Source: Limnoperna fortunei (lineage: Eukaryota > Mollusca > Bivalvia > Mytilida > Modiolidae). From it: 64,000 nucleotides of DNA. This document shows, in pieces, positions 11,410 through 23,772 of this stretch (positions are counted from its first letter, which is position 1; each line of letters begins with the position of its first letter). Below the pieces are notes generated by a model. It had not been told where the DNA came from. It was given only the letters and a program-made list of their open reading frames with translations, and searched no databases. The stretch lies in contig OX104113.1 of the NCBI GenBank assembly GCA_944474755.1, positions 73,025,272 through 73,089,271 of the forward strand, read 5' to 3'. The translations under genes and the position numbers were made by a program.

Positions 11410-14400
11410 TTATACTAAAAATGAATTTTTCTGTTTATTAAACCATTTATGTAGTTTTTGACCATCAACCTTTTCTGACAATGATTTTGGAATGTGTTTA
11501 AATTGCTCATAGTATCTACCCTCAGTGTATTTAAATGGCAAAATATCATGCAAGTCTTCAATAATAATTTGAACTTCATCATCATAGTTTTTTTCTGTGT
11601 GTCGTTTGGCTCTGACAATTGTGCCAGCCTCTAAATCAAAATTGTTTGCAATTGCGTGAATGGAAGGAAGAGCTGATGTTCTATGCAATATATTAGATTC
11701 TTGTTTATTGGAAAACATGTGCTTTATATGTTTTTTGCTTTCCCTAACATTCCATTCCTGTACTAAATCTGCTGGGACATTTGTATCCGATTTCCCATGA
11801 AGATTTACAAAGCTAGCACTAAATACCTGACAAGCTTCACGTAATCCCATAACAGAATACTGCTGTACTAGCATTCTTAAAATCTCCTTGGGATATTTAG
11901 CACAAATGGCATGTCCTCTTAATTGAACCATCATCATTTTTAGTAATGGTAAAATTGTTTCTCTTACTGGAGATTTAACTAAATGACAAAAATAACTAAA
12001 TGTCAATCCGACTTCTAACCCATAATGAGCATAATCCTTAATTTTGTCTGGTCTTTGATTTGTAACTGCATGTTGCTCTATTGGGATGGGGATAAACAGT
12101 CTCTCGCCATTTTCAAGAGTAACTTCAACTGTGTCCTGAATTTCTGTTATTTCTGCAAAATATAGTAATTCATCAGTGCATTTATTTTTAATATTATGCA
12201 TATTAACACATATGATTCATGGCTAATCTTTCTGAGGGAAGTGGCCTCTAGGGAGGGGGATATTTTAGTTGAGATTCACTATAAATATAGTAAAATTGAT
12301 CTAAAAATAGGTTTTACGTTGTCATGGTAATGAATAACAAAGTATTAAATCAATCTCAAGGTTTGTTTACTGCTTAATTCAATATAGAATATTCATAGTG
12401 TAAAAATTTTTGATTGTCAAATATTTGTGTTAAAAGTGAACTTGTTATTTCCAACTAATTAAAGAATATGGTTTTTGGCAAGTAATTGATAGCTACTGCA
12501 TGTACATTCAATGACAAAATTCTGTATACATTACATTTTACCATCTAAAACCTGGGTGTATTCTATATGACCACTCCATGATGGGTAGACATATTGATCA
12601 ACAAATTTCCCCAATACTTCATATGTCCATTGTTCTAACTCGTTGTTGGTTGAAAATATTGGAGGAACATTCTTTGAAGGAAAATCATTCGTACTTGTTA
12701 TACCAAAAAAATCCATAAGGGCTTCTACAATATTTGCTGACAAATAATTTAGCACAAATGTTTTGTCACTGTCATATGCTTTCATTACATTTGGGTCTAC
12801 ACTCTTCCGGCTTAAGCGTTCACATTCCCCTCTCAATGTGCCCTTCTCCACCAGACCATTACCATTCCACATTTCATTGAAAATAACCTTAAATAAATTC
12901 CAATATAACTGTATGTGTGCATAAATAATAATGGGAATAAAAATTTAATCTTGTAATATATTTTTTGTAATTGTGAATGTGGATGTGCATATATTTCAGT
13001 AACTATTTGAGTAATGTCAAATATATGGATTGTAAAACTTTTTTACATTATAAAGTCAAACCTGCTAATAAAAACTTGTATGGTCTAAGATTAATTTACT
13101 TTCATTTTGCTTTTATATCAATTAAACGTTTTGGTATAAATAAATCTAGACTTATACCAGTACTTGAAAACTTTCAAGTCAATAAGTCAAAATACTGATC
13201 AAGTCTCATGTTATATTGCCTCAAGTATACATTTTTTGCTATTTGTTCATTATTACAACAGTGTAAAAATTATAATACATTTGGATTATCCAGTTTTTTT
13301 AATGCTACCGTAGTAAAAAATTAAATATGATATATACCTGTAAAGTGTTGATTTTACAAAAGATAATAACCTGTGCTTCTGGTATTTTCACTAGGCACTA
13401 CTGCTTCCTAGACAATAACTAGATGCTATGAAATACCTTGCTAAACCCAATTAAAGCAAGCAAAAATTATGACATTGTAACCAATCAATGTCACGATTCC
13501 CATAAGTTCTTGTTTAGTATTAAATTTGATTACCTTCTCTAAATAGTTCATTCCAAGGTGAAAGAACTCTGCCACACACCATCCAATGTGGGAAAACCTA
13601 TCTTGTGGATCCAAGTTACCGAATCTCAAGAGCAAGGCCTCCGAGAATCTCTCACAGGTAAGCTGATTACCTCCCACCTGAAATTTAATGTTTGGGTCTG
13701 CCGCTGATTCGATTAAAACATTATCTAAAAGTTGCTGGTACCATGCAAGGATCTTCACATCATCCTGATACACCTGCTCATTGTATGGTAAACAAGGCAG
13801 TGGTATCACCCCAGTTTTCGTTGAAAGGTGGACCTCATCATAAGTGGTTTCATTATGTCTGATAAAGTTAAGTTGTGGAAGGTACTGTGTTGCAGTTTCT
13901 ATAATTAAGCCTATTATGTTGTGTTTTAAGTTCTGGTATTCTGTCTTGCTTAGCAATATTCTGTCTATAGTTAGTTGTTCTATGGGGATCTCTGGTTCTA
14001 ATGGTTTGGTCAAAAAGTGATGGTCAGATATCAGTGCAGTTGAAGTAAACATATGGACCATATGCTTATGGTTATTTTGTGTTTCATGAGTTGTTCCAAC
14101 AGTAAAGTTAAGATTGTCTCCTATTAGTCTTATGTATTTCCCTTGCTGTAATGATTTTGCTAAAATACCTGTGTACCTTTTACCTAACATGTTGATGGTT
14201 TGAACTGCTACGCAGTAAGGTGAAGACACACCTAATCTATTAAGTCTGTCGTAAACCTACAAGATATAAGCCTTTTTAAAATTTGCAAATGAATTATAGC
14301 AATAAAAAATATAGAAGTAATTAAAATGATTGTAGATACTGTTGCCCATATGAAAATCATGAATCATATTTTCTACTCATAATTTATTCTGATACTGCAA

Positions 14401-17400
14401 AATGGCCACTTTAATATCAATCAACAAATTATAAACTGTTCATTAACTCTTATTTCTAGCTAAAAAAATCCAAGGTATAGTACTGTTTCATAAAAATGCT
14501 TTAATTTTTTTTAAAACTAGTTCAATAACCATTATTTTGATACTTGACTGTCTGTCAAATAAAAATAATTAATAGTACCATTTTGGGTAATTTCATTACA
14601 TTTTTAATAATTCACTTCCTACTGCTGACTTTACAGACGACATAAATGCTGCAACTGGTTAAAGTTACTGTAAAAATACAACTGTGGAATTCTATTAAAA
14701 TTATAACAAATTTAATTTACATTCATTTATTAAAAAAACACTTTCATGCAAATGTAACTGTCCATTGCCTGCAATATTTTGCTGAGGTTATGTAAATTAA
14801 TCCTCGGTCAGACTCGAACTGACGTTACCTAATTCTAATTAGGCGTACTATCCTATTGTACTACAAGGATGATATAACACCTCTGTATGCAAGCACAAAT
14901 AAGAGTTCAACCACAGAAAGGTTGACCTCCTACTATAGTTGTTTATAACAACTATCTTTTTAGTCTGTTAAATTAAAAAACCAACATAATTACATCTTGC
15001 CTTCAAATGATAGTAAACATTTAACAATAATATGTGCATGGTTATTTTGTCTAGTAGATAATACCAATCTATAGCTGTAAAGACTGAATATCAAAATAAA
15101 ACGAAAAAGTTTACTTAACCTACTGTGTGCTATTAGGTCAAACCATTTCCTAACATACCTTATGGAGCACAGCTACTATATTCTCAGACTAAGGACAGTC
15201 ACTAAATAAAACAAAAACATGAATTGTATAACAGAAATTTCAATCTGATAATACTAACACTTTGGTCGCATATATTATCTGCCAGACACATAGCTACTAC
15301 TCTTTGTATCCTGCTAAGTTCATGACGTCTGGTCTGCATTATAATTCCATATATCATTGCTAATCTTGGCAGAATATTGCCAAGCATGCATTGCAAAGAT
15401 TTTTTTTCTTTTGGAAGCATTAAACTGGTCAATAGCTGGAACAATTCAGGAAATTGATTTGTCATTTCCAAAATAACCATTTCAATACTCAAATTTTCCA
15501 ATGCCTCAGGATCTTTCTCCATCAAACATGAAATAAAACCTTTTTTTCTGTTTCTCATTTTACTGGGCCGTTCACCAATGGTTGAACAAAGATAAGTAAC
15601 AATGCCATCTCGTAATGCAGGAATTGACATAATTACTTTTGAAATGGTTTCAGTGCTCCTTGTTCTTGATAATAAGAGTTTCAGCTTTACCATTTCTTTT
15701 ACAGGAATTGAGAATGAGGCTACAGCACTATTCACTGTTGACAAAAAAGGTTTACCTTTTTGAGCGCGTTTTGATGGTGCTGCTATATGCCTCTTGTTTG
15801 TTATATTTTCTACTTCACAACAATAATTGTGATCACTGTTGTTCTTGACAGTTAGGGTTTTACCTTTTTCTGTCTCGGTTTCTGTGAGCTGCCTTGCCAT
15901 ACTTTTTTGGGGGGTTGATGTTGAGTTTGGCTGAAAGCTGGCATCCAACTACAAATAAAGTAAAATCCATCAAAGACAGAAATGGCTGGATTTCGTTAAA
16001 CAGGAAGTAGGTGAGCAACAGACCTGAAATCAAAAATCCACGTTATAGGAGGCCATGCTTATGTTGCATACCAAATGATTCATCCGTAAACTAATCCATA
16101 CTTCAAACATGTACATAACCCAACATCATCTCATCAGAAGGCAGTCCCTTGGTATTCGGGACAATTTAAATTATTTCTTCTATGAAGCGTGTTTGTTTGA
16201 ATGAATTTTAAATCCACTTTAAGCAATTTTTCACCTGTATCACGGAGTGCAGTTTTTTATTGGGGAGGAAGCTGGAGTACCCAAGAGAACTCTGAAATTC
16301 GATCGGTAAATGGCAATCATTGTCAATTAAGATGGCAGTCAAGTACACCATGCCCGCATTGAGACTGGAACCCACCACCTTAGTGTTGACAAACATGTGA
16401 TCAATAGTAGGCGAACTACATTAACCACTCAGCAACCGAGGCCCACACTATATGAAGTGTGAGATGTACAAATTGAAACATAACAACATGAAATTGACAA
16501 TTTAAACAGGTGTTTGTTCTGACTATATATATTTACTGCCTTTTATAGTGCTTTTTATTGTAATCATTTAAATAAGTGACTTTGTTAATCAAGGTAAACT
16601 GTTCTTCTCAGTAAATAGGCATTGACAAATAATGCTATTCTTTTTCTTATAAACAATATCATTTACATTTTAATAATTTCTACCTTTTGAATACCGGTAG
16701 TTGCATTAATTTTACATCTATAAGAAATAAACATAGACATGAATGCAAAAATATAATATTTTAAACAAATAAACAAGGTAAATCTATGCTTAAATTGAAG
16801 ATGTGAAGTTTGTTATATTTTTTTATTATTCTTAACTCACAAGCATACTAAGAAGAATACTACTTGTTTCATGATCTACGGTGGTATCATCAGATAATGA
16901 TAGCTCAGAAGAATTGCCTGATACTCTGCATAACTCGAAGTTATCACTGAAATATGAAAGAAAATTAGTCATTCAACAGATTGCAATGAATAGCTTAGAA
17001 TAGGGGTCATAAAATTTATATTTTTTAAAGGGAACATCCATAGCAAAGAACATTTGTAGTCAATTTATAGGCAGAAAATGTTTCAGTTGAATCAAGTGTA
17101 TACACATGTAATATACAATAAGTGACTTTCATATAGGTTGCTATTGGGATTTCTAAAGTATCTCAATCAGCCTAAATATTATATTATGTGTATTGTGAAT
17201 ATATATTTTTGAGGGTTGAGAAATCCCAATAGCAACTGCATATTAAAGATAATTATTGTTCTTTTACATGAATAAAACCAGCATATCATTGTCTATAGTA
17301 GCAAATCTTTTACATGTTTTAGCAGCAGATACATCCATTGTAATCGGCAATTTTTTTGTTTTACAAACGCATACATGAATCAGATACAATATTATCATAT

Positions 17401-20400
17401 CATGAATACATATAATAATATTATAAATACAAAATTCCTTGCCTCGTCATGTCAAAACTTCCCTTTTTGTTATCCCCATCTTGCATATCCTAAAATGGAT
17501 CTCAAGACTTTCTTTTCATCACATTTAGTGGGGCATAAGTGTGATTACCTACCATGATTCATGAAATACACTAGGGACCTATACCCAGTAATTCACATCA
17601 TTTAATTTACTAAGTCGGTAAATAATACAGGACCACATGGTAAGGTAAGGTATATAATTTCAATTGGTTGTGATAAGTAGTTGCTGTTACGTAAGTTATG
17701 TTGCGGATGGAGGACAGATGGACAGGGGTAAACCAGTAAACACCCCCCCTTTTTCCTTCGAAGCAGGGGTATAATTAAGATATCACAAATACAAAAATAC
17801 AAAAATCCTCATCTTATAAACCAGAACAGAAAGCCAAGGATACCAGAATACTTTATTGTGAATAATATGAATAAAGCACAAACCTTTCTTTATATACATG
17901 TATTGTACAGCAAATTTCTGCTGGATAAAAAACAAATTAATAGCAGAAAAGTATTATTACCTTGGTCTAATTGTGATGTCTGTTTGGACTTCTGCATCAC
18001 ATAATTGTGGGGTTATCAATTGTGATATTGAAGGCTTTGTATTAAACGCTAACATACGCTTAAAACAACTCTGACATGATTTTGCTACAATAAAATAATA
18101 TGAAAAGTTAACATACTTAATCACATCAGGAATAATTTACCAATTTATAGGTTATTTCTGCAGGGCTCACGCTAGGTAAAAATTATAGGGAGAAGTCCAA
18201 AATGGGAATAAAATTTTAAAGGCGACATTAGGCGATTCTACAAAATGATAGGGCGACTTCAGTTCGCTTTGGAAGATGATCGAGGGCAAAGTGGGACCAT
18301 GATAAAGCGACTTCTTCGCCCGAGTCGCCCTCGAACGTGAGCCCTGTTCTGAATAAATTTACTATGATAAACTTCAATTTTTACTAACATTCTTCTTGAG
18401 CAATTAACAATTACTTTATTTAAATGTATCTTAAAAATTAAAAATAATTTGAAAATTAACATACAGTTGATTATGAATTATGATTGAATAAAAGAGAAAA
18501 AAAAACCTGTTCTGTTTCCATTGAACATGAGGTTTAATTCCGAAGCAATGTCTTTCCATATAATGTTTTCCTCTCCCTTATCTCCCACCAACAACAACAA
18601 AGCATTTTTTTCCTCTTCTGTCCAATGACTGGTGGCAATACTAGGCTAAAATGAGAATTATATTTTGTAATAACTGATAGTCATGCACCTGAATATTGAT
18701 GACAAGCATTGTTTCATTTGATTATCTGGTTTTTAACACATGTTCAAATTAGTTTGGTGTTTGAAATTAAGTCCTGCATTTGTAGTCATCTTGGATTACT
18801 ACCGGTAAAAACATGTGGACTATCCAGTAAGCATTAATAAAATTGAAATTGCATTTTCTGAACGATGTAAACCACAAACTTTGAAGTGGAGTATCCAATT
18901 AACATAATTAGTATGTTTAGTCTTAATTGGCCTAGTGGTGTATGAGAAGAATTTTAAAAATGTGGCATTGTCATCACTTTGAAATCTAGTTTACAAGTCA
19001 AATAACAGATTGTTAAGTGATGACAATAGCTTATTTGGTCCTTTTGAGACAATATAAGAACTAATAAAAAGCAATTTTTGTTGTCGTGTACATATAGCAC
19101 TTACTTCTGGTTTTTGTTTTATCTTTGGTGAACATGAGGAAGATACAGATGACCTTGATCTCTTAGGTGCTCTTTTCTTTGGTGTAGAGTGAAACTGCAA
19201 AGAAATAAAAAATTATCCTTAAACATTGTTACTTATTTATGTACACCTTGAGATGTTAAACAAATGATACTTTTTTTTATATATCATTCTTGCTGTATTT
19301 GACTGGATTTTCACCACAAAGAAACATAGCAAAATGTACTAATAAAATAAAGATTGCTTCTTCAAAGCAGCATTTAAATTTTGATTTGTCCAAAGTCCAA
19401 ATCTATCCTTTGTTGAAATTGTATAATTATATAGTAGGCGAACTACATTAACCACTCAGCAACCGAGGCCCACACTATATGAAGTGTGAGATGTGCAAAT
19501 TGAAACATAACAACATGAAATTGACAATTTAAACAGGTGTTTGTTCTGACTATATATATTTACTGCCTTTTATAGTGCTTTTTATTGTAATCATTTAAAT
19601 AAGTGACTTTGTAAATCAAGGTAAACTGTTCTTCTCAGTAAATAGGCATTGACAAATAATGCTATTCTTATTCTTATAAACAATATCATTTACATTTTAA
19701 TAATTTCTACCTTTTGAATACCGGTAGTTGCATTAATTTTACATCTATAAGAAATAAACATAGACATGAATGCAAAAATATAATATTTTAAACAAATAAA
19801 CAAGGTAAATCTATGCTTAAATTGAAGATGTGAAGTTTGTTATATTTTTTTATTATTCTTAACTCACAAGCATACTAAGAAGAATACTACTTGTTTCATG
19901 ATCTACGGTGGTATCATCAGATAATGATAGCTCAGAAGAATTGCCTGATACTCTGCATAACTCGAAGTTATCACTAATTATAACTAAATTGTACAACCAA
20001 ACCTTTTAATCTTAATTATTATTTTTCACAATAACAATCTAGGTCTTAAAGCTTTTCAGTTTTATTATAAAAACTGAAACTTTGTAAAAAATCATAACAA
20101 TAACTCCTAAAAGAAGTCAAAACACAACTTCAGACTAATAAGAAAATTTGTTGAGCTTAATATAATGATAAAGTTGAGAAAAAAGGTTTTTCCTTAAGAT
20201 ATTATTATTTTTTAACCAGTATTATAAGATGTTATAATGTTTTGACAGGATATGTTCTATTATTAGTAAGAGTGGCCATCTTTGTATATTGATTGATACC
20301 CTGAGTACTTATTTTAAAATAGGTATCATATGGATGATTGTGGCAAAGTTGGGGAAAAAATTTGCCATGTAGTTTCAGAGATTTTTGATCAAATAAATGA

Positions 20401-20781
20401 CAGATGGATGAGGGACACCAAGTGATGACAAAAGCTGACATTAGTTAATTGGGCTAAAATGAGTTAGAATTCATGTAAAAGCAAAACATTAATTGTAACT
20501 CATTACATTTACAAAGCTGATTAAAAAAATACTATTTCAAGAAAAGCAATCAGAAGTAAAATAATAATGTGGGTGGTAATGCACCAATTTTGTAGTAATA
20601 TTTTCAACTTTTTTGTGGCAGAAAAAGAAGTGTGTGGGGGTGTCTTTAAATGATACTTTATAGAAAGAAATTAACTGGTCATTATTAACACAAAGGATTT
20701 ATTACAACTTTTTTTTAGCTCTAAACATATAATAAAACTTACATGTAACTTCAGTTCAAAATTAGTATCGTTTTTGTTCAT
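11410..20781 (-). CDS. Myb/SANT + DUF6589 protein, nine exons, 999 aa, open
   Basis: Exons in transcription order: 20781-20743, 19194-19105, 18645-18507, 18084-17961, 16946-16841, 15948-15259, 14256-13534, 12887-12542, 12152-11410. They total 3000 bases with matching splice phases and no internal stop. Exon 2 is basic (KKRAPKRSR, a possible nuclear signal). Exons 3-4 encode a Myb/SANT helix bundle (HWTEEEKNALLLL, IIWKDIASELN, NRTAKSCQSCFKRM, about residues 50-100). From about residue 330 the sequence matches my recollection of DUF6589: YGIIMQTRRHELSRIQRV, IGDNLNF, PIEQLTIDRILLSKTEYQNL, GGNQLT, CVAEFFHLGMNYLEK, and the C-terminal VPADLVQEWNVRESKK. Function of DUF6589 is unknown; a transposase-like role is inference. 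Exon 1 (M-N-K-N-D, donor GTAAGT) is the least certain. Confidence 0.8.
14801..14869 (-). tRNA. tRNA-like gene or pseudogene
   Basis: On the minus strand a tRNA-like fold is visible: acceptor-like ends TCCTTGT and ACCGAGGA, an A-box-like TAGTACAATAGG, an anticodon-like stem CCTAA/TTAGG, and a perfect T arm GTCAG-TTCGAGT-CTGAC containing a good B box. The anticodon loop is only six bases, so the isotype cannot be assigned and this may be a tRNA pseudogene. The overall shape resembles tRNA-Asp. It lies in an intron of the DUF6589 gene. Confidence 0.5.
16191..16444 (-). mobile_element. tRNA-derived SINE (minus)
   Basis: Read on the minus strand it has the tRNA-like head (GGCCTCGGTTGCTGAGTGGT), the body near GGGTTCCAGTCTCAATGCGG, and the tail with AAAATTGCTTAAAGTGGA and a CAAAC end. 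It lies in the intron between DUF6589 exons 5 and 6. The first ~40 bases of its head are included in the 545-bp duplication below. Confidence 0.75.
16404..16948. repeat. 545-bp segmental duplication, copy A (contains a real exon)
   Basis: Nearly identical, at equal length, to 19431-19975, in the same orientation. It includes DUF6589 exon 5 (16946-16841, encoding DNFELCRVSGNSS...) and ends within two bases of that exon's acceptor. The few differences seen are single-base substitutions, so the event is recent. Confidence 0.95.
17127..17243. repeat. Foldback element (MITE-like), family also at 33.1 kb
   Basis: Arms containing GGTTGCTATTGGGATTTCT and its complement AGAAATCCCAATAGCAAC flank about 60 bases. 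The inner sequence (CTCAACCCTCAAAAATATAT on the complement, and GGCTGATT) is shared with the hairpin at about 33085-33195, so the two are one family. Confidence 0.8.
19431..19975. repeat. 545-bp segmental duplication, copy B (exon without acceptor)
   Basis: Copy of 16404-16948 lying in the intron between DUF6589 exons 1 and 2. The duplicated exon body (about 19973-19868) keeps its donor (GTGAGT) but the copy stops at ...TTATCACT, so the CAG acceptor of the original is missing. It should not be spliced as in copy A unless another acceptor is used. Confidence 0.95.
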
Positions 20782-21220
20782 TTTTTTGTGTCATGTGTCA
20801 CCATCTTTAGTCTTTTGCTTTAAATGACATCTTAAACATGCAAAATATATTGGTTACATATTAGCTTAAGACTAACCAACTTTAATAACTTCTACCGCTT
20901 TATGTTTTTATTACATGTAACAAACTTATTTTTATACCATTTCAGTATGTTTACACATGACTTTGGTTATTTATTATAATCTCTGACTAGTATCATGAGT
21001 ATAGGTTCCCAATTTTAATAGTCAAGATAATAATGGCTTTCTACTGACTGTGTTTTGATAGATGTAAATTAAATCTTGTCAATTTTATTTCTTGTTTAAA
21101 TTAGCTTCTTCTCTTCATTAATATTGCTGAAATGTCAATGATACTTTGTATCTTTCACATAATCTTTTCAACAGGCAAATCAGTCAGTTTATTTTTTACC
21201 AATCATCAAAATACATATTT

Positions 21221-21280
21221 GATCCAGGGACAGTCTATACTGGGCATACTAGGTAGTATAGACTGTCGCTGTTTGATCAT
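21221..21280. repeat. Short foldback hairpin
   Basis: GATCCAGGGACAGTCTATACT and AGTATAGACTGTCGCTGTTT are near-complements separated by about 14 bases (around 21222-21275). A small MITE-like remnant upstream of the DUF6589 gene. Confidence 0.65.
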
Positions 21281-21939
21281 TATTCTTGTGTATGTTATTA
21301 ACTAAATGCCAATCTTACTACCACTTGAGCACACATTTTATTTGGATGCTCGGTTTGTGTTCTGTGTTTTATCGAGTCAAAATATATATCACAATGTTAC
21401 CCTATTTTCATAGAATATCTCATTAAATTTGAGCATTGTTATATACTTTATTTTTCTTAGAGGACCACGAAAAATTTGGTAATTATGTCACATATTCGTA
21501 GCATTTTTTAAGGCGTTCATAGCAACAATACTTCTTATTTATATATATAATATGGTGTACTAGATATCAAACTAGACTAATTCATACTCTTCAATTATAT
21601 TTATTTGTTTCTACAACGCAATTCTTAAAAATAATGTATTATTTTTACATAATCTATTACAAAAAAATCGTCGCTCACATCCGATTTTACCAACTGGGTG
21701 CTTTTTAAAATGAGCGCTCATTTTTAATTTGGAAATAAAAAGAGGTAAATTAATAACATGCCATTCCGTTGTGACCTTGTTAACATTACTTTAAATTTGA
21801 GCAATTCGAGACACCATGGTTTTTTTGTTTTATGTGAAAATGTCAACCTACATCACGATTCTTCACCTCAGCGTCTTTATTTATAGTTAATGCGCATGCT
21901 CAACGGACCGCCATTTAAGAATTAAAATCGGCCCATACC

Positions 21940-22115
21940 GGACTGTCATCCGAAAGATGATAGACCGGGAACCAGACTATATATGATCGCACTGATCGCT
22001 GACGGTTACCAAGGTAATGACGGATTCATAATTTTGGACGGATGTCGTCATCATCAATCAGTCAGCGATCCGTCAGCGTTCCAAAATCCGTCAGCAATCA
22101 GTTATCAATCAGTCA
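21940..22115. repeat. Cluster of CCGTCAGC/GCTGACGG motifs in both orientations
   Basis: Within about 110 bases are GATCGCTGACGG, GACGGATT, GGACGGATG, CAGCGATCCGTCAGCG and ATCCGTCAGC plus CAATCAGT repeats. They form imperfect inverted pairs (CGCTGACGG near 22009; CCGTCAGCG near 22069). It could be the end of a foldback or DNA transposon. No coding content. Confidence 0.5.
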
Positions 22116-22592
22116 AAGTGTTGCGTTTACGGGTGCAAGTACTGTAAAGACCCTTTGTAGATGTTTATAAAAGTAGGCTCTTGGGCACTACAAAAGGCTA
22201 CTTTCTCTGCCCCTACAAAATCTCTACACTTTTTGGATATTATTCAGGGGAGATAATTAGACTTAAGACTTTTTAAATATAGTATTCAGTGGGAGACCTC
22301 GTAATCGCAACTCCTCCTAAACCTTTTGACAGGTTTTGATGAAACTTTACATGAAGGAAGTACATCATATGTAGATGTGCATGTAGAATTTTCGTTGCTC
22401 TAGGATATTATTCAGGGAGATAGTTGAACTTGAAAGCGAAGCGGGGTGTAATCCTTCGTGAGCGTGCTCACAGTCCACAGTTGCTTGTATGAGCCTTAGA
22501 AATGGGCAGAAAATCCAAGGCTCAGCCAAATACACTTTATATTTTCTGACAATGTACAAATATTGTTTTTTTCTTCAACCCTAATATACATT

Positions 22593-23372
22593 ATATGGCA
22601 TGGAATCAACACATTAACAGAATTACACAAAATGCTAACAAAACTCTCGGCTTCCTTCGCAGAAATATACCCTCTAAAAATCCGAAAATCCGCCAACTTG
22701 CGTACAAATCCCTTGTCAGACCGCAACTTGAATATGCATCTACTGTTTGGTCACCCCACACACAATGTAACATCAATAAAATTGAAATGATCCAACGGAG
22801 AGCAGCCCGTTGGGTCAAAGGTCAATACTCACATTATGACAGCGTTACAACCATGTTAAATGACCTACAATGGCAGACTCTGGAATCCAGAAGATCAACT
22901 GCTAGACTTTGTATGTTTTTTAAAATTGTTTATGGTTTTGTTGAAATCCCAGTCCCGCCCTACTTTGTACAACCATTGAGAAGAACTAGACATATGCACC
23001 CCCTCACATATAGACAGATTCATACTAAGATAAATACATATAAATACTCATTTTTCCCACAAACTATTGTTTTATGGAATCAGTTACCTACCACTGTCGT
23101 TCTGCAGCCTGATCCTGATCATTTCAGGCAGGCATTAAATAAACTAAACACTGCCTAGATAGCAAAACGCTGTTTTTATCCTGTTTTTAACTCGTTATCA
23201 ATCCCAATACTAAAAATAATTAAATTTCCCTGACCTTTTATTCAACAACAATAGTCCCTAGATGTCCCCTTTTATTTTAAATTTATATCTTTTATTTTTT
23301 GCACTGACGCGCACCTGCTAGTAATACCCGAAAGGGGAGTCCAGCAGTATTAATAGATAGATAGATAGATAG
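22593..23372 (+). mobile_element. 5'-truncated non-LTR retrotransposon (CR1/L2-like 3' end)
   Basis: An open frame (22595-23158, 187 residues) encodes the C-terminal part of a reverse-transcriptase polyprotein: KTLGFLRRNI, AYKSLVRPQLEYASTVWSP, IQRRAARWVKG, LWNQLP. The 3' UTR has CCCGAAAGGGGAGTCCAGC and ends in (ATAG)n, a tail style known from L2/CR1-type LINEs. ACATT flanks both ends (22588-22592 and 23373-23377). The paralogous segment near 34470 reads straight through the same site without the insert. Catalytic motifs are absent because of 5' truncation. Confidence 0.92.
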
Positions 23373-23448
23373 ACATTTTAATCTACTGAAAAACGTTCAC
23401 TTCTAGCCAATTCCTGAGTTGAAATTGTCAACATGGATTCTATTGTTT

Positions 23449-23577
23449 TTTTGTTTGATGGTGTTTAACGCCACTTTCAGCAATTCTTCAGCTATATCAT
23501 GTCGTCCAGTTTTTATTGGGGGAGGAAGCCGGAGTACCCGGAGAAAACCCCCGACCTGCAGTAGGAAAACTGGTCAA
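23449..23577 (-). mobile_element. Truncated SINE (minus)
   Basis: SINE tail half in minus orientation: GATGGTGTTTAACGCCACTT, TTCAGCTATATCATGTCGTC, GGAGGAAGCCGGAGTACCCG. Present also in the duplicate at 34545, so it predates the segmental duplication. Confidence 0.85.
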
Positions 23578-23772
23578 CATGTATTCTAGTAATACTGATA
23601 TCATAAATGTCATACACCAGAACAAAATACTATATAAGAAGTGATGTCAAGAGTACCAAATTTTATTTGGCACTCCCAAATACAGCAAAAAATTTTGCAA
23701 CCTTTATTGTACAGCAAATGTTATGACTGCAGGATAAATAGGAGTAAGGGGTTAAATTAACTATCCCAACAA

